Source: Fibrobacter sp.
Lineage (GTDB): Bacteria > Fibrobacterota > Fibrobacteria > Fibrobacterales > Fibrobacteraceae
Direction of reading: 5' to 3'
Assembly (NCBI GenBank): GCA_024398875.1
Contig: JAKSIJ010000007.1
Coordinates: forward strand, 62,001-126,000
DNA length: 64,000 nucleotides
The notes below the pieces were generated by a model. That model ran no database searches, was not told the DNA's origin, and was given only the letters and a program-made list of their open reading frames with translations. The translations under genes were made by a program, and so were the position numbers. Positions 17,356 through 25,934 of the stretch are shown one piece after another. Positions within the stretch are counted from its first letter, which is position 1, and each line of letters begins with the position of its first letter.

Positions 17356-19509
17356 ATGAACTTGAAAATGAACATTTGTAAGTATTCATTGCTGGTGTCT
17401 TTTGCAGCAGCCTCGGCATTCGCGGCGGAACCGACTACCGATTCTGCCTCCGTAGAACAGAAGCAGCAGAGCTTCTTGGAAAAATTGGAAGACATCCAGA
17501 AGAACGTTCTCGGATTCTCCGTTAACGGATCTGCAAAGGCTGGCTATATGCGCTCCTCTGTGGATTCTGACATGCTTTGGGATGACGCTCAGACGGCAGA
17601 AGCCCAGGCTTATACACGAGCAAACCTGCTTTTCTCCATCCGTCCCAGTAAGGAAACGGTGGCGAAGTTCGGTATTCGCGCTCATAAGGATTGGAACAAT
17701 GCCCATCGTGAAGGAAACAACGTTCCTCTTATTGACTGGTGGTCTTATGATGGATTGATTTTGAACCGTCATGTGGACTTCAATTTGGGAACTATGCGGG
17801 TGGGCTATACTCCCCTTACTATGTATCAGCCTCAGGCAGATTACATTATGGAACCGGAAGTGTTCAAGGAACGTCGTGAAGAGGTGATGGCGGAACGCTC
17901 CTTAGATGGCTCCAATCGCCGCCTGATGCAGGGTTTGAACTTTACCTTCCATTCCTACGAACTGGGATTTTTGAGTGACCTTTATGTTCAGGGAACTCTG
18001 GCTCGTTTGAGAATTAACGGAAAGAAGGCTGACCAGCTGTTCTTCGACTTCGATGATTCTGACCGTTATTTGTTTGGTGGACGTCTTGGAGTTGAAACCC
18101 ATGGATTCACTGTGGGTGTAAATGACGCTTTCGCCTTTGACCGCGTCCGCAGTACCCGTGCCACCCTGTTGCAGGGTAATTATCCTGCAGATTATGAGTG
18201 GAACAATGTGGTGAGCGGTAACGTGGGCTACGATTCCAAGAAGGTGGGCAAGAGTAAGTTTAACTTTGGCGCCAATGCCGAAGTGGCTCTCTCATACTGG
18301 AAGTCTTCTGTGGATGAACTTGGTAGTGATACGCTGAAAAATCTTGCCTTCTATACGGACTCTGTTTATATGCCCGATGGTTCTAAAGATCTCCGTGCCT
18401 ATATGTTCTACAAGGATTCTATAGATTTGAGTCCCGTTGAACGGAATTTGGGATATCTGAAGAACAAGATGGGAATTCATGGTGATGCATACGCAGAATA
18501 CGAGGCCTCTAAGTGGAGCGTGAAGGGTTCTGCAAATGGCATTATGAATGATAAAGGGTTTCAGGCAGAGCTTGCTATGAGTCCTGTGACCATGGGTCTT
18601 ACCTCTGTTTTGAATAGCAATGCCATCTTTGATCCTAATGATCCCACCTCTGCTTTATTGCAGGGAGCTCGTTCAGGTGCTTTGGAAAACCTCTACTTCT
18701 CTTTCTACGAAGCGGTTCCTCAAGCTGCCTATAATATGATGATTAATAATACGACTGGAGCTGCTCAAGTTGTTGGAACGGAAAAGATTTATGTCCAAAG
18801 TGACACTTTCGAACTTTTCAACAATTACAAGTATGGTCAGTACTATCGCAATGGCTATAGCTATAAGACCATGAAGCGCGCAGAGCTTTTGGCTATGGCT
18901 CAGGCATTGGATCCAGCCACGAGCATTGCTCTTCCGTACGGGTACGCTACGCCTAACCGCAAGGGTGGCGACTTGAATTTGGAATTCACTTGGAATGATG
19001 CTATTACGGTTCGTGCTGTAGGTGGCTTCTATAAGGCCGATAAACTTGATGCTGATAGCCTCTACTTTGCAAGCGGTTCCTCTTACCTGCGTGTAGGTGG
19101 TGGCGCCTTGGTTAAGTTCGGCGAACTTTTCTCCTGGAATCGTACTGTGAATCTTTCTGGTTCATACGAACAGACCAAGGAAGAAGATTACTTGGAGCGA
19201 ACCTCCTCTAGCATCACTGCCGGCTTGAATGTAGATGTGTTCGGCCCTGTGGCATTGCTTGGCGGCTTCCACTTGTTGAAGAATGACTTTGGGGTTGCCT
19301 ATGCAGGATTCCTCAATGGTACTACAGAGACTTTGGCTCTGGGTGGTCCTCGTGTCAAGTTGGCTCAAGGCGCTTATCTCACCCTCCAGTATGGTTGGAT
19401 GAAGAACTCTGTGGATATGACAGTTCTTGATGAGGCTGGCGCTGCCGCTTCTAAGTCTGTAGATATTACCAAGAATATTATCATGGCCGATGTGAAGGTC
19501 AATTTCTAA
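17356..19509 (+). CDS. Large outer-membrane beta-barrel protein, paralogue 3
   Basis: A 717-residue predicted outer-membrane barrel with signal peptide (YSLLVSFAAASAFAAE), a helical segment (KQQSFLEKLEDIQKNVLG) and strands ending in Phe (MADVKVNF). Conserved points shared with paralogue 2 are TPLTMYQPQADYIMEP (about 151), a following FKERREEVMAERSLDGSNRR against FARNKEMAMNDALLSGNQRN, and LPYGYATPNRKG (about 525). GAGGGGCTGAG precedes the ATG. The 14-bp gap from paralogue 2 and 10-bp gap to the lipoprotein place it in the operon. Tandem duplication followed by divergence is the simplest origin. Confidence 0.65.
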   Translation: MNLKMNICKYSLLVSFAAASAFAAEPTTDSASVEQKQQSFLEKLEDIQKNVLGFSVNGSAKAGYMRSSVDSDMLWDDAQTAEAQAYTRANLLFSIRPSKETVAKFGIRAHKDWNNAHREGNNVPLIDWWSYDGLILNRHVDFNLGTMRVGYTPLTMYQPQADYIMEPEVFKERREEVMAERSLDGSNRRLMQGLNFTFHSYELGFLSDLYVQGTLARLRINGKKADQLFFDFDDSDRYLFGGRLGVETHGFTVGVNDAFAFDRVRSTRATLLQGNYPADYEWNNVVSGNVGYDSKKVGKSKFNFGANAEVALSYWKSSVDELGSDTLKNLAFYTDSVYMPDGSKDLRAYMFYKDSIDLSPVERNLGYLKNKMGIHGDAYAEYEASKWSVKGSANGIMNDKGFQAELAMSPVTMGLTSVLNSNAIFDPNDPTSALLQGARSGALENLYFSFYEAVPQAAYNMMINNTTGAAQVVGTEKIYVQSDTFELFNNYKYGQYYRNGYSYKTMKRAELLAMAQALDPATSIALPYGYATPNRKGGDLNLEFTWNDAITVRAVGGFYKADKLDADSLYFASGSSYLRVGGGALVKFGELFSWNRTVNLSGSYEQTKEEDYLERTSSSITAGLNVDVFGPVALLGGFHLLKNDFGVAYAGFLNGTTETLALGGPRVKLAQGAYLTLQYGWMKNSVDMTVLDEAGAAASKSVDITKNIIMADVKVNF

Positions 19510-19519
19510 GAGGTTGAAT

Positions 19520-20248
19520 ATGCATAAGAACGTTGTAAAAGCTTTTATCGCATCAAGCCTTCTGCTAGGTTTAACGGCATGTTCCGACATGGCTGTCGAT
19601 GAAAATGAAGCAATCGGAATGCCTAGCGATTTTTCCGTTAGCGAATATGTGAAAATCAATCCGGATGTAAAGTACCAGCAAATCAGAAAAGATTTGATGG
19701 ACAATTTCTTCTATAACAAGGCTCGTCAGGATTCTTCTAAATCTGCTTGGTTACTGGAAGATGGCTCCGTCGTTATTTCTGAGACTATGCCTGCAGGCGG
19801 TTCCTTTGCAAATGATGTTCGTAAGGCGGCCAAGGACGCTATTGAAGCGGACAACGAGGCTTTCCTTGCAGATACGGCCTTGGCTCACGAAGTCTTTTCC
19901 AAGTACATTGGTTTTGACGATAGCTTGTGGGTGGAAGAACTGGATCCTGATGTGAAAACTGCTATTTGTGAATTCAACAAGCAGCAGACGGGTGCTCCAG
20001 ATGTGAAGGAAGACAAGGCGTTTTTGAAAAACTTTTCGTTTAATGAAGACCTGATGGCCAACCACTATCTGATGTTGGGCACCCTCGAGGGTAGAGCCTA
20101 TCGTTATTGTACCAAGTCCGATAAGATGTCCACAACCTTCGCAGAGGTTGTTCCGGACACCCTTGGTTCGGCTCCATTCATGTTGGATTACAGTGCCAAT
20201 CGGTTCTGCTATGATTCCACTTCTGCACAGAAATACATAATTCAGTGA
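19520..20248 (+). CDS. Operon lipoprotein of unknown function
   Basis: A 242-residue predicted lipoprotein. ATG 19520 follows AAGAGG by 6 bases and gives MHKNVVKAFIASSLLLGLTA with the lipobox LTAC (Cys 21). The mature protein is mostly helical and acidic and contains DEDKAFLKNFSFNEDLMANH-like segments but no motif I can name. Two cysteines, in AICEF and YRYCTKSDK, might pair. Lying directly after three barrels, it may be a surface or periplasmic partner of them, much as SusD-type lipoproteins accompany SusC. That is an analogy of gene order and not of sequence. Confidence 0.6.
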   Translation: MHKNVVKAFIASSLLLGLTACSDMAVDENEAIGMPSDFSVSEYVKINPDVKYQQIRKDLMDNFFYNKARQDSSKSAWLLEDGSVVISETMPAGGSFANDVRKAAKDAIEADNEAFLADTALAHEVFSKYIGFDDSLWVEELDPDVKTAICEFNKQQTGAPDVKEDKAFLKNFSFNEDLMANHYLMLGTLEGRAYRYCTKSDKMSTTFAEVVPDTLGSAPFMLDYSANRFCYDSTSAQKYIIQ

Positions 20249-20255
20249 GGCATGT

Positions 20256-21311
20256 ATGCGTTTTAAGTATTTATCTATCGCGCTTCTCGCTTGCTCTACT
20301 TTAGCCTGCGCCGCGGGTGCTCGTGTTGCAGGTTATTTCCCATACTGGCTGCAGTATTCTCAGTTCACGCCGGAAGATGTCCGCTATGATTTCTTAACGG
20401 AAGTCCGCTACGCTTCCATGATTCCTTCCGAGTCTGGTGAACTGACCTTTGCTGACGAAAGCGACGCTCCCAATATGGAAAAGTTGGCTCAACTTGCAGA
20501 AGAGAATAAGGTGAACTTCATCATCTCTGTGGGTGGCGCGGGTAATGAAGATGCTATGCGTGCTTTGACGGATGACGCTCTTATGAGTGCCTTTGTCAAC
20601 TCTGCAAAGCAGGCTTTGGAAAAGTATAAGGGCGAAGGCATTGAAATCGATTGGATCCCGGAAGAGGATTCCGATTTTGAGGTGTTCAAGAAGGTTGTTT
20701 CTGCCCTTGCTGATGCCGGCGTAGCTGTTTCTGCGAATTTAAGTGCAGATGCGTCAAAGGCTTCTTCTTATAGCGATGTGTTTGCAAAGTTTTCTTCTGC
20801 CTCTGTGTATTTTACAGACCAGTCTTCTGCTGAATCCTCTGAAAAGGTGGAGGTCAATGCCAACCTAAAAGACGCTCAGAATGTTTTGGAAGCCTACATT
20901 TCTGCTGGCCTTTCTGCGGAGAAGATTGTTCCCATAGTACCCATGTATGGAAAGACCTTCTATAATGCAAAGGGCTTGGGGAGTTCCTTTGAAGGCGCTG
21001 GTTCGGGTAATGAAGGAGCCATCTCTTACAAGGAACTGATGAAGTCTTTTGATGGTCCGGATTATCAGGTGACCTTTGATGAGGCTTCCTGGAGTGAAGT
21101 GGCTGTCAGTGCAACGGAAACAATCACCTTTACAGGAATTCCTTCTTTGAAGAACTTCGCAACATACGTGAAGGAAAAGGGAATGGGGGGTATCGCCCTC
21201 TATGACCTATCTGGGGATCACAACGAACCTATTGTCTCCTTGATGGTGACTGTGGGTCAGGTGCTTCGCCCAGAAGTCAATTACCAGCCCAAAAAGAAGA
21301 AAAGTAAATAA
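20256..21311 (+). CDS. GH18-fold protein lacking the catalytic glutamate
   Basis: A 351-residue exported protein with the glycoside hydrolase family 18 fold. Signal peptide MRFKYLSIALLACSTLACAA. VAGYFPYWLQYSQF opens strand 1 and FIISVGGAGNED matches the SxGG motif. IVPMYGKTF and GMGGIALYDLSGDH match later strands. The catalytic motif DxxDxDxE is changed to EGIEIDWI at residues 127-134: only the third Asp (132) is kept and the proton-donor Glu is Ile 134. Chitinase activity is therefore unlikely. Family precedent for such changes is binding proteins of the chi-lectin type. It is the last gene of the operon and ends in a Lys-rich tail (PKKKKSK). Confidence 0.8.
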   Translation: MRFKYLSIALLACSTLACAAGARVAGYFPYWLQYSQFTPEDVRYDFLTEVRYASMIPSESGELTFADESDAPNMEKLAQLAEENKVNFIISVGGAGNEDAMRALTDDALMSAFVNSAKQALEKYKGEGIEIDWIPEEDSDFEVFKKVVSALADAGVAVSANLSADASKASSYSDVFAKFSSASVYFTDQSSAESSEKVEVNANLKDAQNVLEAYISAGLSAEKIVPIVPMYGKTFYNAKGLGSSFEGAGSGNEGAISYKELMKSFDGPDYQVTFDEASWSEVAVSATETITFTGIPSLKNFATYVKEKGMGGIALYDLSGDHNEPIVSLMVTVGQVLRPEVNYQPKKKKSK

Positions 21312-21347
21312 AAATTTACGTCACAATTCCTTGGAAGGCGGTAATGT

Positions 21348-21364
21348 AAACAAAAATATTGTTT
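21348..21364. promoter_or_regulatory. Inverted repeat upstream of secreted protein gene
   Basis: AAACAA-aaata-TTGTTT, a 6+6 inverted repeat in the 120-bp gap before 21432. It resembles the 7+7 repeat at 8299-8316 before the first GH5. GAGAGAG lies a few bases before the next ATG. Confidence 0.25.
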
Positions 21365-21431
21365 TTAGGGACCCTTTTCCCTCTAGAAAAAATTATATTA
21401 AACACAACATAACTTAACAAGAGAGAGAACT

Positions 21432-22442
21432 ATGATTCAAAAAATTGCAATGTTCGGCTTGGCCGCTGCTGCTACCTCTGTATTCGCTGCTGGTAGCCTT
21501 TGGTCTATTTCCGAAGGTAAGAACTATTCCTATCAGGTCCAGACTCCTGAAGTCTTGGCTTGCACAGGTGGCGCTCCTAGCAAGATGGCTGACTATGGTG
21601 CAGCCTGCTTCCAGTCCACTGGTGGTTGGTGGTTTGCATACGATGCAACCAAGGATCTTGCTGGCACGACCGCTTCCATTACCCCTGCTGACAAGAACGC
21701 TGATGGTACTTGGAAGTTGATTACGACTTCTGAGGAAGATGGCTCCATTCTTCCTGGTGGTAACTTGGATGCTTCCAAGGGTCTTTGGGCCACCATGAAG
21801 ACCACTGGTGTTTCTGGTGAAGTTCCGGGCGTTGTAGGTATCGGCTTCAACTGGACAAAGGCTGAAACTGCTATCAGCATTACTTCCAATGGTGGTTACT
21901 GCGTAGCTTATTCTTGGGATAGCGCTGATGAACTCCAGATGGAACTCGGTTGGGATTCCAAGACCAATGGCGATGACACTTGGTTCTTCGTTCTTCCTTC
22001 GGGTTCAAAGACCCTCGACATTACTTGGGCTCAGTTTGGGCAGGAAAATTGGGACACCAACCACTCCACCACCGTTTCCACCGCTACCGATGGCGCAGTG
22101 AGCCTCAAGTTCCGCGTGAAGAATGGTACTACAAGTGAAATGGGCGGTACCTTTGCTCTGTCTGAACTCGGCAAGCCGGGTGAATGCGGTGCAGCTCCTT
22201 CTGCCATTTCTGATGTGAAGGCTGTCTCTGCTAAGGTCATGCTCAATGGCCGTACCCTCTCTGTCGCTGGCCTCACCGCTTCTGCTACTGTTGAAGTTGT
22301 GAACCTCCGCGGTCAGGTGGTTGCTAGCCAGATGATGAGCGGCTCTGCTGCCATGAACCTCTCTTCTCTCGACGCCGGCATGTATATGGTCCGCGTTCAG
22401 GGCAAGTCTGTGAACTACACTCAGAAGGTCATTCTGAAGTAA
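21432..22442 (+). CDS. Secreted beta-rich protein with T9SS-type C-terminal domain
   Basis: A 336-residue exported protein with signal peptide (AMFGLAAAATSVFAAG). Residues about 20-255 are rich in Trp, Gly and Thr with a carbohydrate-binding look (STGGWWFAYDATKDLAG, SNGGYCVAYSWDSADELQME). The final 70 residues (VMLNGRTLSVAGLTASATVE, then LRGQVV and AGMYMVRV) are a clear relative of the end of the GH5 at 24042. This indicates the same export and surface-attachment route, probably type IX secretion. No catalytic motif is seen. A strong ribosome site (GAGAGAG) and very regular codon use suggest high expression. I infer a cellulose-binding surface protein; the family is unrecognised. Confidence 0.6.
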   Translation: MIQKIAMFGLAAAATSVFAAGSLWSISEGKNYSYQVQTPEVLACTGGAPSKMADYGAACFQSTGGWWFAYDATKDLAGTTASITPADKNADGTWKLITTSEEDGSILPGGNLDASKGLWATMKTTGVSGEVPGVVGIGFNWTKAETAISITSNGGYCVAYSWDSADELQMELGWDSKTNGDDTWFFVLPSGSKTLDITWAQFGQENWDTNHSTTVSTATDGAVSLKFRVKNGTTSEMGGTFALSELGKPGECGAAPSAISDVKAVSAKVMLNGRTLSVAGLTASATVEVVNLRGQVVASQMMSGSAAMNLSSLDAGMYMVRVQGKSVNYTQKVILK

Positions 22443-22463
22443 TTCACTTCTGCTAGTTTAGCG

Positions 22464-22493
22464 AAAAAGGAAGGACCCGGTCCTTCCTTTTTT
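22464..22493 (+). terminator. Rho-independent terminator
   Basis: Stem aaaggaaggacc / ggtccttccttt around a single base, followed by a T run ending in TTTTTT. It closes the gene ending at 22442. Confidence 0.9.
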
Positions 22494-22599
22494 GTGTGAT
22501 AGTATTCACGAATTTTAATTGAAATAAAAAAAATACTTTTAAAAATTTCTTTTTCTTGCTAGAAAATGTATTTTAGAGCGGTATATTATGAGGAATAGT

Positions 22600-23898
22600 A
22601 TGAAATTCTTAAAATTCTTTGCATTTATGTTGGCCTTGGCCTTTGCTGCTTGTAGCAGTGATTCTGGGACTATTTCTAACGGCGATCCAGGCAATCCGGA
22701 TAATCCGGATAATCCTAATAATCCGGACAATCCGGATAATCCTAATCCTCCCAGTGGTGGTGGAACCATCTATTTCCCGGCTAACAAGAATCCGGACGCT
22801 GCATCGGCCTTTTATAATGGCTGGATGGCAAACTTCTATGTAACTTTTGGTGAAGAAGTTTCTCCGGCTGATGAAATTTATTATTCTGATGATTTGCTTC
22901 CTCTGTTGCGGCAGTCTGCTCGAATCAAATTTGACCAACCCACAGAAACGGTTTCTGAAGGTATTGGCTATGGAATGCTTGTGGCCGTGTTCCAGGGTGA
23001 CCAGGCTCGTTTTAATGCATTGATGAACTACTATTTGGCATTCCGCTATGGTCCCGCTGCAGGGGATTATTACATGAAGTGGAAGGTGACGGGATTCAAG
23101 ACTGGTAAGGGTTCTTCTGCCTCCGATGCGGATTTAGACATTGCGGCTTCATTGCTGATTGCTCATGAAAAGTGGGGTTCCACAGAGGCTGCAAATTATT
23201 TGCAGCACGGAATTAATGAGGCCTCCTCTATCATGGCCAAGGAAGTTAATCCAGAAAGCCATTTGATTGTGCCGGCTAATGATGGCCCCAAGCTTTCTAC
23301 AGGCGCTGTCTATAATATCAGCTATTTTTCTCTGGTTGCTATCAAGCTTTTCTCTATGTATGACACGCAGCGTGCTGACCAGTGGAACCAGGTTTTGGAG
23401 AGCACTATCGCTTACATGAAGAAGGTGCAAGATGCGGGTAATGGCTTGTGGCCTGATTGGTGTGATATAAACGGAACGCCTACAGATCCAGAAAATGGTT
23501 CTTCAACAGGCTTAAGGAACGACAGCTGGGGTCTTGAGGGAATTCGCATTCCCTGGCGCTTGGTTTGGTACTATTCCTGGTTTGGTGATGATCGGGTGAA
23601 GGAAATGATTCAGAAGGCTGCGGCATTTGCTGTTAATGTGACGGGAGGCGATATCAAGATGATGATTAGCCGTTACAACTATCAGGGGGAAGTCAACAAG
23701 AGTGGAATTGGCATCGGCTCCGCTGGGCACATGGGTGCTTTCTGCTCTTTGACTATGATAGACCCTCAATATGCGGATTTCCTGAATACATGTAACCAGG
23801 TTGTTTTGGATACTCCACTTGGATCTGGAACGATTTATTTTACGCCTAGCATCCAATTGCTCTATTTGCAGTTATTGAACGGGATTATGGCTCGTTAA
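22600..23898 (+). CDS. GH8 endoglucanase lipoprotein
   Basis: A family 8 glycoside hydrolase (inverting, alpha/alpha6 barrel), likely acting on beta-1,4-glucan. ATG 22600 gives MKFLKFFAFMLALAFAAC with lipobox FAAC; an ATG 12 bases earlier is an alternative (TGAGG lies between them). A linker of repeated Pro-Asp-Asn units spans about 30-53. The catalytic domain has the acid Glu at about 120 in SEGIGYGML and the family's Asp cluster SDADLDIA at about 175-182. RNDSWGLEGIRIPWRLVWYY matches the later substrate-binding region. The length of about 380 residues for the domain is usual. It stands alone between two terminators. Confidence 0.88.
   Translation: MKFLKFFAFMLALAFAACSSDSGTISNGDPGNPDNPDNPNNPDNPDNPNPPSGGGTIYFPANKNPDAASAFYNGWMANFYVTFGEEVSPADEIYYSDDLLPLLRQSARIKFDQPTETVSEGIGYGMLVAVFQGDQARFNALMNYYLAFRYGPAAGDYYMKWKVTGFKTGKGSSASDADLDIAASLLIAHEKWGSTEAANYLQHGINEASSIMAKEVNPESHLIVPANDGPKLSTGAVYNISYFSLVAIKLFSMYDTQRADQWNQVLESTIAYMKKVQDAGNGLWPDWCDINGTPTDPENGSSTGLRNDSWGLEGIRIPWRLVWYYSWFGDDRVKEMIQKAAAFAVNVTGGDIKMMISRYNYQGEVNKSGIGIGSAGHMGAFCSLTMIDPQYADFLNTCNQVVLDTPLGSGTIYFTPSIQLLYLQLLNGIMAR
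22693..22746 (+). repeat. Six tandem 9-bp units encoding an Asn-Pro-Asp linker
   Basis: Six consecutive units of the type aatccggat or aatcctaat, each encoding Asn-Pro-Asp or Asn-Pro-Asn. They separate the lipid anchor from the GH8 domain. The unit length of 9 keeps the frame when copy number changes. Confidence 0.85.
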
Positions 23899-23900
23899 TA

Positions 23901-23915
23901 TTGATATAAATCACA
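23901..23915. promoter_or_regulatory. CRP/FNR-like palindrome
   Basis: ttgatataaatcaca combines an FNR-like half (TTGAT) with a CRP-like half (ATCACA) around ATAA. It lies 141 bp upstream of the GH5 start at 24042, but a terminator (23926-23952) separates the two. Confidence 0.25.
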
Positions 23916-23925
23916 TTTAATTTTT

Positions 23926-23952
23926 AAAAGGCGCTAAATGCGCCTTTTTTTT
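23926..23952 (+). terminator. Rho-independent terminator
   Basis: Stem aaaaggcgc / gcgcctttt with loop taaat and a run of T. It follows the GH8 gene. Confidence 0.9.
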
Positions 23953-24041
23953 ATAAAAAAACTTTACATGCGAAAAAAAGAAAGCAAAACAATCTATTTT
24001 AAGGGGTGTTTGGGCTAAGTCTTTAAGAGATAGAAGGTTGT

Positions 24042-25874
24042 ATGCGTAAAATATTTTTTCTAGTGCTGTTTTTTGTGGTTGCTGCCATGGCTACGCCCGT
24101 TTCTGAAAATGGCGCCCTTTCCTTCAATAGCGAAGGCCGTATTGTCAATGAAAAAGGGCAGGTGGTGCAACTTCGTGGCATGAGCCTTTTTTGGGATCAA
24201 TGGGCCAGTGGGTGGTTCAACGAGAATGTGATTAAGGGTTTGGCGTCTACGGACGGGAGTACGGGTTGGAGCGCTTCCGTGATTCGCGCACCTCTTTCGC
24301 AATTAAATGTGACTCAGGCGAAAAATATGATTGATTGGGCTGCAGCAGCAGGCATCTATATCATTATTGATTATCATTCTCATTGTGCGCACAAGAACAC
24401 GAACAATAGTGCCAATTTTTTCAGAGAGGTTTCTGCATATGTGAAGCAGAAAAGCTACAAGCACGTGATTTACGAGTTGTATAACGAGCCCTTGTATGAA
24501 AATTGTTGGGGAGAAACCGATACGCAGTCTGGAGGCACGAAAACATCATGGTCCATTATTAAGACGTACGCTTTGTCTGTAATTCCTGGAATTCGTGCCA
24601 ATGATCCAAATGGTCTGATTCTAGTGGGTACCCCTCAATATTCTCAGGATGTTTTTTCGGCGCAAAAAGATCCTATTACGGGATATAATAATATTGGCTA
24701 TGTTTTGCATTTTTATGCTTCCGAGTCGGGCCACTCGGGACTGAAAACAGAACTTCTCCGTGCTAGATGCCAGAATTTCCCTGTATTTATTACGGAGTGG
24801 GGAACTTCCCCGGCAATCGGGAATGGAAGTATTAATTGGACCTGGGTAAACGAATGGATGGCTTGGATTGAGAAGTTGGGTTACAGTTGGGCCAATTGGT
24901 CTTTATATGACAAAAATGAAACTGCATCCGCTATTTCTTCAGGAGGTTCTTCTGGGTATTGGCAGGATTATCAATTGACGCAATCGGGCCAGTATGTTCG
25001 CAAGATGATTCGCGGCTTCAGTTCTGGTGGCACGCTCGCCACCATGGGTCTTTCTGAACCATCCATGCAGAGTTGTTCTATTTTCGAAGGCGGGGAGGTC
25101 TTTGAATTTGAACGCACGGGTTGGGGAGAGTTTGGCCCTGCCATTAATGCGGAGAACTATGCAGATTCTTCAAATATTCAATCTGTGGAGGATAAGAGTA
25201 TCCATGCAAGTCAGGATATCTATATCAAAACTACGGGGGATAATGCCTGGGCTAAATACGAGATGAGAAATGTTCCCGCAGATGGTTATTACCGCATGGT
25301 TTTTGTTTATCAAGCCCCAAATAAAGAGTTGAAAATTCCGTATACAGTTGAAGGGGTGGATGGTACCAGTTACATTACTCTTCCTCAGACGACGGACAAT
25401 ACCATGTTTAGTACCAGCAGAGCGCCTATTCAATTGAAGTCAGGCACGGATTATATCACTTTTGATTTGGGTGGAGTGACCTCCAATGATTTGAAGTTTG
25501 ATGCTTTCTGGGCGAAGACTATGGATTCTACAGATAGTGTCAATTTCGGACTTCTGGAAGTTGATGAGAACGGGAATCGCATTGTGAAGGATCCGGAATC
25601 AAGTAGTTCTGGAATGCCTGAGTCTAGCGCTACTGAGGCAATTGCGCCGGTTCGCTCTTCCCTTGTGCAATTACAGTTGCAGGGACGCACGCTCTCGCTT
25701 GCTGGCGTTGAGGGCGATATTGCTTTGAACATTATGGATTTGCAGGGTCGTGTGATGCTCACAAAGCGAGTGCGTAGCGGCCAGGTGGATTTGTCTAATC
25801 TGCGTTCTGGCTCCTATGTATTGCGGGCAACCGCACGCGGTGCTGTAGTGAACCAGCGGATTAATCTGAAATAA
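24042..25874 (+). CDS. Secreted GH5 endoglucanase with CBM-like and T9SS-type domains
   Basis: A 610-residue cellulase. Signal peptide MRKIFFLVLFFVVAAMATP. The GH5 domain (about 20-330) begins QVVQLRGMSLFWDQW. It has DYHSHCAHKN for the conserved histidine, the acid/base Glu at about 149 in YNEPLY and the nucleophile Glu at about 252 in TEWGTS, a subfamily 2 layout. Residues about 350-490 form a beta-sandwich resembling CBM6/CBM35 (AWAKYEMRNVPADGYYRMVF, then LKSGTDYITFDLGG). A short Ser/Pro/Glu linker precedes the sorting-like C-terminus (LQLQGRTLSLAGVEG to INLK), which is closely similar to that of the protein at 21432. Single-gene unit between terminators. Confidence 0.9.
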   Translation: MRKIFFLVLFFVVAAMATPVSENGALSFNSEGRIVNEKGQVVQLRGMSLFWDQWASGWFNENVIKGLASTDGSTGWSASVIRAPLSQLNVTQAKNMIDWAAAAGIYIIIDYHSHCAHKNTNNSANFFREVSAYVKQKSYKHVIYELYNEPLYENCWGETDTQSGGTKTSWSIIKTYALSVIPGIRANDPNGLILVGTPQYSQDVFSAQKDPITGYNNIGYVLHFYASESGHSGLKTELLRARCQNFPVFITEWGTSPAIGNGSINWTWVNEWMAWIEKLGYSWANWSLYDKNETASAISSGGSSGYWQDYQLTQSGQYVRKMIRGFSSGGTLATMGLSEPSMQSCSIFEGGEVFEFERTGWGEFGPAINAENYADSSNIQSVEDKSIHASQDIYIKTTGDNAWAKYEMRNVPADGYYRMVFVYQAPNKELKIPYTVEGVDGTSYITLPQTTDNTMFSTSRAPIQLKSGTDYITFDLGGVTSNDLKFDAFWAKTMDSTDSVNFGLLEVDENGNRIVKDPESSSSGMPESSATEAIAPVRSSLVQLQLQGRTLSLAGVEGDIALNIMDLQGRVMLTKRVRSGQVDLSNLRSGSYVLRATARGAVVNQRINLK

Positions 25875-25891
25875 CGATTGCGATAGATGTG

Positions 25892-25934
25892 AAAAACGGC
25901 GGGTCTTCAATTTGATGAGACCGGCCGTTTTTTA
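25892..25934 (+). terminator. Terminator after GH5, overlapping convergent gene end
   Basis: Imperfect stem aaaacggc-gggtct / agacc-ggccgtttt with a T run. Its 3' side reaches the stop codon of the convergent DUF167 gene, so it may act on both strands. Confidence 0.75.

Noticed and set aside
22693-22746. CRISPR array
   Set aside because: The units are 9 bp, contiguous and coding; there are no spacers. No other CRISPR-like array is in the window.
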